Assembly (NCBI RefSeq): GCF_047663525.1
Contig: NC_092611.1
Location: 9,957,001-10,021,000 of the forward strand
DNA: 64,000 bases
Reading direction: 5' to 3'
From: Anas platyrhynchos
Lineage: Eukaryota; Chordata; Aves; Anseriformes; Anatidae
Made by a program: the position numbers and the translations under genes. Positions 1 through 11,629 of the stretch are shown in pieces (position 1 is the first letter of the stretch; each line of letters starts with the position of its first letter). The notes below the pieces were generated by a model. It did not search any database. It was not told where the DNA came from and was given only the letters and a program-made list of their open reading frames with translations.

Positions 1-1378
1 GGCAGCTGGGTCCTGGGTCTTGCCAGGCAGAAGAGAGTATAACTGTTATTTACCATGCAAGCAGAAGTAATCAGAGCAAACAGGAAGGTTTCTGTCATGA
101 AACAGGAAAATTCTCAAGCTTGCAGAAGAGAGAAGACTCTAATTTTGGTATAAAAAATAAAATTAGGGGCTTTAAAAAGTATGGAAGATGGAGACATGGA
201 AGTGCTGTGCTAACCCTGCCTACCAGCTTTCATGCTGTGCTGCACCTGAGCTTTCATCTCTTTAGCTGATGCAGGAGCACCTGAGGCAATCAGACTCAGA
301 GAAAGCTCTGCTTGTTACCTTTCCATTCTGGTCTCAAAAATTGACCAAGCTGGTTGCAGAGCTGCTAACCCCTACAATAGTTGGTCTGGCCTACTCCATT
401 CCCAAAACTCTGACACAACTCATTTCTCACACGAGGTATCTTAAGCAAATACCACATACTGATGCATCGTATGTTCAGTCTATACAGAGAAAATGTCCAC
501 CACCTTCTATAACTGCTCAGATTCCACAGAACTATCCAACAATGACTCGTGCTTCCTCCTCACTGTATAGAAATTGTGTTACGTTGCTATCCACATCAGA
601 GAGAAGCAACCACCTTGATTCTGACAGCAACTTTAGCAGAACCCAACTGGCCAGCTGTATAATATTTCCCATGGTTATATGAATGAAAAAAAAAATAAAC
701 AAACAAAGAAAAGATTCAAAAATCAACTCAGGAAATCTTGTTGAATTCAGCAGTTTACTGATTCTGCTTATTGCATAATCACACTGATGGTAACACAATT
801 CTGTTCCTCTTACTATTAATAGCACCTCAAAAGTACCATTAGAACGTGGAAACAACCACTCCTTACTATTAAGCCAGTCTGAGAAGAAAGTTAAAAACCG
901 TAATCTCATTTCTTCCCCTGAAATCCTCTGAAACCTAAAGATATGGAAAAGAATGCTGCCTCAGTCTCAAGTCAGGCCATGACATAAAGGGTATACTTCC
1001 TTCCTTTTTTACTCACATGGGAAAAAGTGTGGCTGTGTTGATTTAGAAAACACAAAATGCTGCACCTGAGTGTACAGGTTGCAGGGAAACTATGAAAGCC
1101 ATATGCTATTTGTCTCCTCGAATTAATCTGCAAAAGTCTAAGTCAGTTATTGCTTTATTTTATTATGGAAATTACTCTTCTATGAAGTCAAGAGTATGTC
1201 AACCCTTTAGGAAAGAAGGACGATACATATTCATAACAATATCTGTTCTATAACATTTAAGTGACATAAAGCAGAGATAGAGCTGTAAGTATTTGAATGT
1301 GATTTTAGAAGAGATCTGCAGAGAAAAATAGCAGTATTAAAAATCACTCAGAAACACACATGCAATTTCTGTAAATTC
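1..1378. other. Intergenic DNA downstream of SDHD
   Basis: I see no convincing gene here. A 137-codon plus-strand reading frame at 269-682 has no recognisable motif, no splice context and low-complexity stretches, so I treat it as chance. The sequence is AT-rich with short A runs. In mammals the next genes on this side (IL18, TEX12) lie farther away, and nothing like them is visible. Confidence 0.6.
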
Positions 1379-1384
1379 TTTATT
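1379..1384 (-). promoter_or_regulatory. SDHD: Candidate SDHD polyadenylation signal
   Basis: AATAAA on the minus strand, about 480 bases downstream of the SDHD stop codon. It is the first canonical hexamer I found in that direction, implying a 3' UTR of roughly 0.5 kb with cleavage near 1355-1370. Position and motif are seen; use of the site is inferred. Confidence 0.6.
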
Positions 1385-1860
1385 GTATGGATTAAGAAAA
1401 AAGTATTTCCTTTTCTACCTCAACTCTCAGGATCAAAAGAATGACAGGGAGTGCCTTACATACAGTTCAGTTGTGATGTCAGAAATAACAGTTCAATTTT
1501 CACCAAGTTTGCTTTACAAAGCAGGAGACTATTTTAGAAAACCAGTCATGGAAAGCTGCCATTATAATGAAAGTTATCTTCAGCTATACTTTCCATCTTT
1601 GATATACTTAATTACTCCAAATTTGCAGTGCAGCTTTAATCTACTCACTCTCACCTGGACATTATCCACTTTGTATCTTCTACTTCCTTTCTAAGATTTT
1701 TAATGCTCTTGCAATAAATCAAAAAAAATGATGAAGTGGCTGCAGAATTTACATACTACAGACTCTTGGTTATTCATTTCTCATCTCAAACACATCAGTA
1801 AAAATATGGTAAAGCGAAGGCAGCAATGAACAATTGTGTTTGTCAGAGTCTTGTCGCACC

Positions 1861-4800
1861 TCAGAGGCTCCACAGCATGGCAACAGCCTTGCAGATACCG
1901 ACGTCGTTATAGTTAAAGTAGCAGAGGCCAGCGAAGGTCACGGCCGACAGAATGTACAGACCTGTATTGGCCACTTTAATGGGTGTCTCTCCATGGACGT
2001 AGTCAGTTATAACCTGTCCAAGACCCCTAAAGAATGAGAGAAACGAGCTGAAATCAGGAGAGCATGCCTCATGAAAATCCACCGGCAGGCACTCTACTGT
2101 GACTGCCCTGCTAAAATGGCTCAAACTGTCTGTTTTTCCACCACCTATCACCAACCGTTATTACCAAAGTCTAGTTCCCACTCAGAAAGCAGATGCATGT
2201 ACTGAAAATACATAAAAACATTTCACATGTTCTATTAAAATACAGATATACTGGCTTGGAGATTTCTTAACAATGCTGAGGAAAGAAGGTGCTGAGCACA
2301 GCTCTTCCAGAGATCTGCCTCCAGCTAACCTGATTTTGAAGGACTGAAGAAAACAGACCAAAGGAAATGCATTTCTTGCCCAAACTCTGTGACTGACCCT
2401 TGTCACAAATGCACACAAGACTCAAGGATGTGTATTGAGATTAGAAAACAGTTGGAGATTAGCATACTCTGTTTTTTTTCCTACATCTGTCAGACTTTTC
2501 TTGAATTCTGTGGTCCAGATTTAAACCATTCAGCAACAGCAAGACAGAGGGCTCTATCATCCTGCTGGGGTAGTTCTCTTCCCAGAAGCAGTTGTATTTA
2601 CTTTCTGTGATGACAGATGGCAACTTGGTGAAAACGAGAAGCACACTTACTGCAACAATCTTCTTCCTAGAATTTTGCCTTGGTCTAACGTGAAGCTGAA
2701 GGACCTGTCTCCCATAAGTTAAGCCATGCTGGTGGCCTGGCAAGTTTCAAAGTCCTGCAGCAGATTCTACCCCAAGAGAACAGAGCTCAGCTTCACTCTG
2801 ATGGGACTCTGATACCTTTGTGATGTTGAGTGTGAGACAAGGGGTGCGAGTAAGTCCTAGATACACAAAAGAGGAGCAGAAAGTGGAAGCAATCTGAAAG
2901 GCAACTAATTCTTGAATTATTATAGCTACTGCCTGTCACTGAATGGTGGAGTAAGGTCAGAAGTGCAAGCGGCATGCACCTGCACCATGAACTGCTCTAG
3001 GAACAGACAAGTAAGGCAGTAAGGCATACCCAACGTGGGATTCACAGGTTGTCCTTCAGCTGGAGCGCTGATAAAGGATCTTCAACAGATCTTCACTTTA
3101 CACAGCAAAATAAACTTGAGTCATGCCAAGAATTGTCAGCAAAATTACTGTGTGACTTGACCACAGACTAATTAAACCACACAAAGCCCTTGAGAGAAAA
3201 CACAAGTGGCCCTGAGAACATGAAAGGGAATTAGTGGGAAGCAGCTGGCCTGTGGTAGACACACGACCTAGTTCAAAACAGAGCAGCTTTGCTGGGCAGA
3301 GAAATATTTATTACACACCAGTGAAAACAGCAAAAGATGGCCCCAGGTGTCTTGACAAAGTGTAATAATATTTTAGAATAGTATTTCTGATAGCAAAACA
3401 CAGCAAAAGGTGAAAGAAATCCCCTCAAAAATATATGCAGAATTCCTCTGTAGTTTCTGATCAGCTATTAGAGGGATTATCTGATCTGTTAGGCAATCAA
3501 CTAAACTTTTAAGGCAAGCAAATCATCTTTTTTCTTTAAAAGATATTCTAGCATTGAATACATATGAAAGCTCTAGAGGAGGACTTTTCTGTGTAGGATT
3601 TAGATTCTTGCATCCACACTTTGTAAAAATAAGAGTTTGGTACTGGAACAACTTCTCAGCTTAAAAAGGGAACAACACAAGCAAGATGTGGGGGAGGATG
3701 TGGATTCTCTCTGCTGAAAGCTATGGCAGAGCTGCACAGAAGCAGCAAAATATTTTTCTCATGGGGAAATCCCCACGCCGCTTACAAAGAAATGATTCCC
3801 AGTATGAAAAGTCCTGATGCTGGGTAAGAGACATTAACTGACGAATCAAAGCTGTGTGCATCAACACCGAGTGTCACTCCAGGAACTCATTTCAACACAG
3901 TGGGCTGCAACAGCCTGTCCCACTGCCTGGAACTGAAATGCACGTGCCCAGCAAGCAGAGAAGTGTTCCAAAGCATGCAGGATTTGCTTTACCTGCTTTA
4001 TATTTGAAAGAGCTCTGTCAACCAAGTTCAAGGACAGACGCGTTTCTGATGAATTCTGTGCTAGATTGGAGAGCTTTGGGAAGGAGCTGCCAGAAAGTGC
4101 AAGAATCCCTGCTGCAACTCCCTAAGGGCAGAACTGAGATTTAAGAAACCTCTCACCCCTAAGTCCATTTAAATTGCCTTATCGCTGCTGCAAGGAACTG
4201 CAGAGCAGCAGCACCTCAAGAATGTAACTGCTGCCAGTTGGGCCACCCACACAGCTGGATCCACTCCTAGATTCATAAAGGACAGAAAGCCAGGCCTACC
4301 CACATGAAAGACCACAGCAGAACTGTGCTTCAGAACGTAAGCAAGCATCTGTTTTGCAAGAATCAAGAAAATGATTAAGGTCAAAACATCTCCACTGCAA
4401 TGTTTGTTCTGAACTCTTCTTTAGGCAGAATCTCATCACCATTAAGATGTACAAAGCAACCCATGGCTCAGAACCTTAGAAGTTGTTTTATGCAGGTCTG
4501 CCCTGTTCCTATTCCCTCTGTTCATAAAACATCACTTCTTTTAGAAGACAAAACCATCCAAGATTCTACACAGCCAGTACCAAGGCAGTTCTCCAAGGCA
4601 GGACTTTGGGTTTCATATCATACAGGAGAACACTACAGAATGTTTAGTTTACAGATTCCTTAGTACCAACATGTGTCCTGCCTTCTGACATACAGAACAG
4701 TGTGACAGAGAAACACCAAGGTACAGCAAGTCTTGTTAAAGGTCACTGACAGTTCACTGACAGTTTTGAGGAACCTACTGAGCTTACCAGTGGCCGTGGA

Positions 4801-6464
4801 GAGTGAGGGCTGCAGCCAGGGAGTAGTCCACGGCCGGTCCAGGGCATAGGTAGGCTGCGGGGAGGAGGCCCAGCAAGAGGACACTGACAGCTCGCTCGCT
4901 TGTCCAGTGCAAGGACGCAGCCTTGGAGCCGCCTGCAAGGTGAAGGACTGTGAGTGCAACGTTCCTGCTCTGGGTGCTGCAGCCTCACACACACCTCCTC
5001 CCATCGATGCCACCCAAGGACCTGTTTTTTTCCAACCTGACTACTACATTTCCGTCTGAGCAAAATCAAGAAGTCTCTGAATAACTGGAAGAGAAAATAC
5101 ATCTATTTTACAGTGCCTGGAGGGTTTATTTTAAATACTCTTCTTTGCTGCCACTGAGAAAAAGAAGCGTCTTTTAATTCAAAGAAGCAGAAGCTCAACG
5201 GGTGAGGTCAAAACAAACACAAGTCCTCACAACCCAAGTCACAGAGTAAATTTCTGGGACCATCACACTGGTGTGTGACCCAGAAGCAATCTGGAAGCCA
5301 GAGGACTTCAGCCCTCCACTGATGCTCGGTTGGGTACAATGTGGACCGTGTAACAGGGGACTCCAGACACGGACATGCTGGGTAGGAAGCTCTGTGACTA
5401 ACTCTTACCTTCTAGAAGCGCACAGATACTGTTAAGGAGGGGGAAAAAAATCAGTTTTAGAGGAAGCCAAACACCTAATTTCACAAGCGATACCCTGAAC
5501 CACAATTATCAGCACCAGCCCAAGCAAAAAACATCCAGAATTGACAATGCGTAATTACCTGCAGAAATCAATACCCCCAGGGTGCTTGCCTAACACTTCC
5601 ATATTCAAACCAGCAGCCAAATGCTTTTGCTCCTTTTTGCAAATAGAAACAAACCAGACAGCAAAGCAACGGGATAAAGAAAGCAAAGAAACCTGCAGTA
5701 AAACACGGGAAGGATCTCTGCTGTGGACTCATAACCGTCCCTAGGGTATACCATGGCCAAGGAGGCTTCGCGGCATGTGTATGAAGTGTGTTTAGCCTGA
5801 AAGCCCGAGCGAGAAGGAAGCCGTCCGGTCGTGGTGAAGGCTCCGCTCTCCCCAACGTTTCTTCCCACTTCCAAGCCGCGTTGTGAGGGCTGCGCAGCGT
5901 CCTCAGCCTCACCGCGCTTCTCACAGCGGGGCCAGGCCCAACACTCACCTTCACTTCTGCTGCTGCTGTTACACCTTCCACCCTCCTTACCCACCGCCAG
6001 GTCACCGTGCGGGCGGCGGCACGAAGCGTTTAGCACGACAACACCCGTGTGAACGCCTCAGGGAGCGGGTTCGCTGCTCCCACACCCCCCGCAGCGCCCT
6101 GCGGCCGCTCAGCACGGCTGGGTGCGGGGCACCCCCCACGGACAGACAGACCCACGGACAGCCGCAGGGGGCCGTGCCGGGACGTACCGTGACCCTGCTG
6201 CCCGTGGCTCCCCCGGATCGGAGCGGCTGAGGCGAGTGCCGGCAGCACCCCCAGGCGGCGGCGGAGGAGGAGGAGGCTCCTGGTGAGGAGAGCTGCGGAG
6301 AGACGAGTGGGGGGCGGTCAGGGCCGGGGACAAAGAGACAAGAAGACGAAAAGGGACAAACAGACGAAGGGACACGGGCAGGCTCGGGCCGTGCCGCACC
6401 ACTCACCCGTCCGCGCTCCGCGGCCCCCCCCCAGCCCGGCCCGCATCAGCGCCGCCGCCGCCAT
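1861..6464 (-). CDS. SDHD: SDHD, succinate dehydrogenase cytochrome b small subunit (complex II, mitochondrial)
   Basis: Four coding exons: 6407-6464, 6188-6292, 4788-4932 and 1861-2026. They sum to 157 codons plus stop. All introns are GT-AG, the phases join correctly, and exon 3 has the same 145-base length as human exon 3. The product is one of two membrane anchors of complex II, binding heme b and ubiquinone in the inner mitochondrial membrane. Residues 1-55 form an Ala/Leu/Arg-rich mitochondrial presequence. The conserved core begins [14 protein letters not shown] at 56. The heme-ligand His of the LHGHWGLGQ segment is about residue 100, and the quinone-site Asp-Tyr of TDYVHG is about 111-112. 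Three hydrophobic segments follow the presequence, and the protein ends [14 protein letters not shown]. The start is the first ATG after the CpG-rich leader; a second in-frame ATG is codon 7. The presequence differs strongly from mammals, as is usual for transit peptides. Confidence 0.95.
2027..4787 (-). other. SDHD: SDHD intron 3
   Basis: A 2.76-kb intron between the last two coding exons, with donor gtaagc after 4788 and acceptor ctttag before 2026. It contains only unsupported short reading frames. I see no transposon, RNA gene or conserved exon in it. Confidence 0.7.
4933..6187 (-). other. SDHD: SDHD intron 2
   Basis: A 1.26-kb intron with donor gtacgt and acceptor ccttgcag. The part nearest exon 2 (5850-6187) continues the promoter CpG-rich region. 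It contains exon-like decoys (gtgagt at about 5947, gtaagg at about 5995, gtaaga at about 5407). None joins in the right phase to the clear exon 3, so I did not use them. An unannotated 5' alternative transcript could use one. Confidence 0.6.
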
Positions 6465-6720
6465 CTTGCGTCTCCCCCCTCAAGGGCACCGGAACGGGAA
6501 GGAGCGGGCGGGGAGCGGCCTCCGCTGCTCCGCCACCTCCCTCAGCGGCCGTGAAGGGCTCCCTGGGGCCCGGCCCGGCTCGGCGGGGGCTCCGGCTTCG
6601 TGTGGTGCCCTGCCCGGCCCTGCTGAGGTGCCTCCAGACCCCCCTCGCCCCGTCCCGTCTCGCCCCCAGCCCCCTCCCGCTCTCCCAGGGTTCTGTTCCG
6701 CCCCCCGGCTCTCTGTCAAA
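5850..6720. promoter_or_regulatory. SDHD: CpG-rich promoter region of SDHD
   Basis: A GC-rich block with many CpG dinucleotides surrounds SDHD exons 1 and 2. Transcription probably starts just to the right of the ATG at 6464. No TATA box is evident. The block ends close to the inferred 3' end of NKAPD1, so the two same-strand genes are separated by only a few hundred bases. In mammals this promoter is shared head-to-head with TIMM8B; no plus-strand TIMM8B exon is visible here. Confidence 0.65.
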
Positions 6721-6750
6721 GCAAGCACCGAGCCCTCAAACAGCTCCGGA

Positions 6751-6756
6751 TTTATT
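6751..6756 (-). promoter_or_regulatory. NKAPD1: Candidate NKAPD1 polyadenylation signal
   Basis: AATAAA on the minus strand, about 790 bases after the NKAPD1 stop and only about 290 bases before the SDHD start codon. I saw no better hexamer in between. Its use is inferred. Confidence 0.5.
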
Positions 6757-7546
6757 TGTCTCGTCAGAAGAAGGCCTGGCTGCTGCCCGGCGCCGAGATC
6801 CGGCCTCTGCCCTTCTCCGTGAATAGCACACGGCGCCTGCCGAGGGCTCTCTGCTGGCACAAAGGGGTGCAGCAGCCCTCTGGAGAGGAGGAAGGCAAGG
6901 CAATCTCCAGCCTGTGCCAGGGTTTGGAAAGACGTCTCAAACAAGCAAACGCACGAGTTTCTTGCACCACACCTCCTGCCAGAATGAGAGCATTCCCTCA
7001 TGCTCCCATCCGCATCCAGTTGAGCCTGTGCCACAAAGCTCTGCTGCTGTGGGAGTGGGAAAGACACAGTTACCAGAGGGTAAATCCAGTGATACTTCCT
7101 TTGTTAGCAGCTCAGCTGATGGACTTCGTGTCTCTTATTGCAAGTTTTGGTCATTAATTGAGTAACCCAAAAGAAACAAACTGTTAAAACTTAATTAAAA
7201 CAAATAAAAATGGTGCAAACATGCCTGCCCCCCCCCCTGCAGACAGCCTGTCACGTTTCTGTGCATCGAAGATCAACCTGGTCACATCAAGCAAATCCGA
7301 AGCCGGCAGGACAAGCCAACCTGCGAGGCAGGAAACTGCTCCCCCACCTTCCTGAGCACCGAGTCAAGGAGAAGCAAGGGGCAGCTCCTGCTGGCTGCCA
7401 AGGCTCAGTTCCCCCCGGGGGCTGGGAGGAAGGATAAACCACAGTGCTGAAAAATGCTGAAGGACGGGGCAGTGCTGAAAGGAAAATACCTGCCTCTGTC
7501 CTCTACCGTATTGCCTGAGCCACAGCCTGGACTCAGCAATTCCTCG
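6757..7546 (-). other. NKAPD1: Probable NKAPD1 3' UTR
   Basis: Sequence between the NKAPD1 stop and the AATAAA at 6751. It holds a run of ten C at about 7230-7239 (plus strand) and no recognisable coding region on either strand. This is where TIMM8B would be expected from mammalian gene order. The twin CX3C cysteines of a small TIM protein are not seen in any frame. Confidence 0.5.
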
Positions 7547-10500
7547 TCAGTCCTCATCTGAGCTATCCTCAGATTTATCATCTGCAGCCACCTTCCAGTT
7601 CTTCCTCTTGCTCCTCTTCTCTGGTACTTCGGCGTGTCTCTCCGACACAGAATTGTGACGTTTCTTTCTCTTTCTGGGGGGCCGTTTCTCTTTTTTCTCC
7701 TCAGATTCACTGTCCTCAGAGCTGCTGGTGGTTGAGCTGCTTGCATGGGAAAAGTCACTTTCCTGCCCAGAAGACGAGGTAGGTTCCCTGACAGGCACTT
7801 TCCTGGTCTTTTTCTTGCGCTTGTGTTTCCCCTTGCGAGTGCCTGAAGTCTCCTCATCGGAGCATTCGCTCTCCTGGGAAGAATCTGACGACGTCCTCCC
7901 CTGCTCCTTTTTCTTTTTCTTTCGCTTTTTGTGCGAACGCTTTTTTTGCTTCTTCTTGTGCGATTTCTTTGTTCTTTTCCGTTTGTGCGACCCGTGGGCA
8001 GTTTGCTTTCTCAAATGAGATTTTTTCTTCCCATTAACAGCGTTCTGTTCCTCTCCTTCTTGCTGGTCACTGCAAGAACAAAGGATCACCAGAAGAAACC
8101 AGATGGGCAGGCACATAGCAGCTGAGCCTTTTCTATATCCAAGTTGTTAGCAAATCCATTGACTCAACTGAACAGTGCAGGGGAGTGGATGTAGTGGCTG
8201 CATTTTTGTTTCAAATGCTTGTTAACAGCTTGGACCACACCTTACTAATACCCCTGATCAAGGTATTCAAGGCAGAGCCAATGACAACATGTACTGAAAG
8301 CCATCAAGTGACAAAAAAAAAATAATTTACAGCAGGCTATTTCAAATCTGTAAGCCTGACAAATTTTGTACTTGATGACTGCTAGGTGCAACTTAACATA
8401 ATTAACTCTAAGATCTCATTTTACAGCTAAGTCTCCACTTTCCAGGGGTCTGGGAGGGTTGATTTTCTCCAAATACGGACTAACACTGAAACCAGACACA
8501 CTACAATGCAGTGGGGAATCCGGAGCTGGTATTTGACAGTGTGTCTACTGACCTGATTTGGATTCAGCCTACTTCTGTTTCCCTGCTGGCTCAGGCAGAC
8601 CCTCCACAATTCACAGCATTTCAGTAACTCAAGCTCAAGCTGAATGTCTAATTACTACAGGAGACAATCCTCCCCTAAGACTCAGACAGGAGGGAACCAC
8701 ATTAATGGACTAGTTGTTTTCAGTGGGTATCCGTAACTAAACAGTGTTGCTTTGCCATTAAAGGTAGATCTAAAACCAAAACTTACAATAATTCAGTTTG
8801 TAAAATTCCCTGCATACCCTGACAAGACTCAGGATACATCTCTGAATCTGTTTGCTTTACCTGTCTGTATCAAATTCTTCAGGGTATAGCTCTTTATAGC
8901 CACTGTGACCCCATCTGTAAGAAGCAGAAACACGTATTAAAAGCAGAGAAGTGTTTAAGGGGAAAAAAGGTTCTGAAAAGACAGAGCCACAGAATGAGTT
9001 TAGACACAAGAAAGGAAATCAGAACCTTCCCAACAAGGAAAGAAGGAAAGAAAAAACAACTGATTTGATTAGTACTATTTAAAGACATTTGATGTTTTCA
9101 GGCTCCTTCCTACTTCTAATAATATAAGTTCCATTTCTTTAAAAGAACTCTGGGGAGCACTGTGTTGCACTTCTTTAGACTTTTATCAGTTCCTTGGGCA
9201 AAGAAATAAATACCAAGCTTAGGTGGTAAACTTAGGGCTTAGCTTTTGTGGCTTATTGTGACTTAGGAACTCTGTAGACAAATTCAAATCAGATACTCTG
9301 TGACAGTGCAAATGTTTGTGCCTCTTACTTACTCATTCTCAAAATGAGATGAAATGCTATTTTATAGGAGTACATATCGACAGGAGTAACACACTAATAT
9401 TTTGGTACAGGACTCCAGAAAGGTGCTCCAATTATAGTTACAATCAGAGAACATTAAAACACCCCACAGACCTGTCAGGCATGTTGGCTTCACATTCATA
9501 GAGCTTTTTATTCCAGGACCGTGCTCTAAGCAAATCATCTTCGACTGGGTCAAGAAACTGTGAGTTCTTTGTTTTCCAGTCGGCCCTGTGACCCTCGTCA
9601 TCGAAGCCATCACTGCGCATCCGACTGCTGCAGAAAGAGAACAGTTGTCCTTCAGCTGTCAGTTCTGATGGAGAAACTTTCTGAGCAAGGGGTTAGTCCA
9701 GCGAGGGGAGCAAAAATCCAGCAAGTCTTGAGTGTCCATCTATGCAAGAAGACCAACTATCATTTTAACGGACAGTCACCATTAAGAGCTCTCACAAACC
9801 AGTTCACGAGCTAACGCTGGTTTTCACACTTACTACTGCCTACAGTGCATGGCAAAATTCTCAGCCAACACACTGAATTAGAGGAAGGGGTTACCTTGCC
9901 GGCCACAAAAATGCAGTTCTCCTCCTTCAGAATACTCTGCTGGAGCAGACTAGCAACATGCAGTGAGACATAGCTGCTAGTAGAAGTCGGCAAATGAGGA
10001 ACTTGGGAAGCAGAACTGACTTAACTGGAATTAGCTTGATTAGGTATCAGTACTAAAACTGAAAATCCACCAACAAGCACCAACAGCTCTAAGCCATCTC
10101 ACATGTCTGCGGCTTGCTCTGTGCCACACTTCCTGAGCGAAGCAGCACCTGTGCACTTGGCACGAGTCTGCAAGGTGTTCTTCCCCGAGATACCAAAACC
10201 ACTTCCTGCAGCATTTACATTTCTGCCATGTTGTCCCAGCATTTAAAAAAAGGAAACAAATCTCCACTTGCAATCCCCACCAAACCAGCTTGTTTTCGCA
10301 TAATACTGCTTAAAAGGTGGACAATACCAATGTTGTACCAGAGCAGGACCCCATACTACAACAACTTTGGTTACTGATAACTTGAAGGCCAACACATTTA
10401 GACTTTCCTCACACCATTCTGACCTACAACTCCAGCACTTCTTATTCCAGCTCTTTCACAGAGCCCGGCCTACTTCCGGTTGTATTTTGAAGACTATACA

Positions 10501-11189
10501 CGTAGATGCAAAGATAAATAGTCAGATTTAAGTGCAGGTCTGACTTCCTTCCAGGGACTCCATGCCTTATGTGGTATTCCTACATTATTAGGGGATGGCC
10601 AGCACAAAATACTCCTACAGCATTATAAAGCAAAAGGGTTCAGTGACTGTGCCAGGACAGTTATGTCCTCCACACAAGTGGTGCCCACCTGGAGGTGTCC
10701 GACAGCATCCTGCTTCGCCTCCTCCAGTATGTCTCTTCTGTCTGCTTCTCCCACTCCCTGATTTTCCACATTTCTGTCTCTTCCTGGATCTGAAAGCCAC
10801 AAAAAGGAAAAAAACGTAAGCGTGTTACAGCAGCCCCCAGCTCAGCGGGGGAGCGAACCCTCCACGAACACGTGAAATTCACCGCTCGGCCGGGCCAGCA
10901 GGAGCTCAGGTCGCGGTTTGCTGAGGACCACGGAGCTCCTACACCGCGCCGGGCACGCTCCCAGAAGCCGAAACTTCTTCGCTGCCACCCAAAGCACACT
11001 GCGGGAACGATAAGGCACCCACCCGGCTGCTTTACAGCCTCGCTGCTCACAAAAACCCGGCGGCGCCTTCCCCCCGCCCGACCCCCGATAACTCCGGCGG
11101 GGCTCGGGGCCGGGCCCTACCTTGTTGTGCGCTCCCGTGTGCCTCATGAGGTTCCGCAGCAGCACCTTCCCCACCGGCACCCGAGCCAT
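7547..11189 (-). CDS. NKAPD1: NKAPD1 (C11orf57-type), NKAP domain-containing basic/Ser-rich protein
   Basis: Five coding exons: 11121-11189, 10689-10789, 9472-9627, 8861-8914 and 7547-8069, giving 300 codons plus stop with all phases consistent. The N-terminus MARVPVGKVLLRN, the middle motif [22 protein letters not shown] and the segment ELYPEEFDTD match the vertebrate family. The last exon encodes a tail of dense Lys/Arg stretches (about residues 135-190) alternating with Ser/Glu/Asp tracts and ends in an acidic SSDED. This resembles RS-like or NKAP-like nuclear proteins, but the molecular function is not established. Exon 3 starts at a NAGNAG acceptor (9624 or 9627), so isoforms differing by one serine are possible. 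The exon 3 donor is the weak gtctgt. It shares a head-to-head promoter with PIH1D2 and lies just upstream of SDHD on the same strand. Confidence 0.93.
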
Positions 11190-11332
11190 CCTCCGGCCCC
11201 CTCCGCTCCCCTCCGGCCCCAGCAGGGCCCCGGCCCCCGGACGCGGCCAGGCCCAGCGCCTCCCCCGGGCGGCTGCGGCGGCGGAACGGGGCCGGGCCCT
11301 GTCGCTACGGCAACGGGGCCCTGCCGGAGGAA
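11190..11332. promoter_or_regulatory. Bidirectional CpG promoter of NKAPD1 and PIH1D2
   Basis: Only about 143 bases separate the divergent start codons of NKAPD1 (minus) and the presumed PIH1D2 start (plus). The DNA is very GC-rich, rich in CpG and lacks a TATA box. CpG density stays high from about 10850 to 11620. The same head-to-head arrangement exists in mammals. Confidence 0.75.
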
Positions 11333-11629
11333 ATGGCGGAGGGCGAGCCCCTGCCTTGCTCGAGTCTCCTGAGGAGGGTTGGCGGAGCCCCGGCTCTGCC
11401 TGAGGGCTCAGCCCCGCGGGGCCGCCCCGCTCTTCGTTAACGTGTGCGGCTGCGGCGCGGTGCCGGCCCCCGGAGGCCCCCGGGCGCCCGTGCCCGTCAG
11501 GGCCGGGCCGCTGGAAAGGGCGGCCGGAGATGGGGGTGCGGGAATAAAGCGGGGGCTGAGGGAGCTGGGGGGCGGCATGGGGGGAAGCGGGGGGAGGAGG
11601 ATGAGGGGAGACCCCGCTGCGGCCTTCAA

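Noticed and set aside
269-682. 137-codon plus-strand ORF near the left edge
   Set aside because: No recognisable motif, no splice partners and low-complexity Ser/Thr composition; the length is within reach of chance.
5401-5430. A possible 20-base micro-exon (acceptor ccttaacag, donor gtaaga) in SDHD intron 2
   Set aside because: Its length is not compatible with the phase-1 to phase-1 junction already satisfied by the exon at 6188-6292.
6283-7067. Long ORFs on both strands around the SDHD promoter
   Set aside because: GC-rich, stop-poor DNA creates them; they disagree with the clear SDHD exon phases, and none shows the small-TIM cysteine motif.
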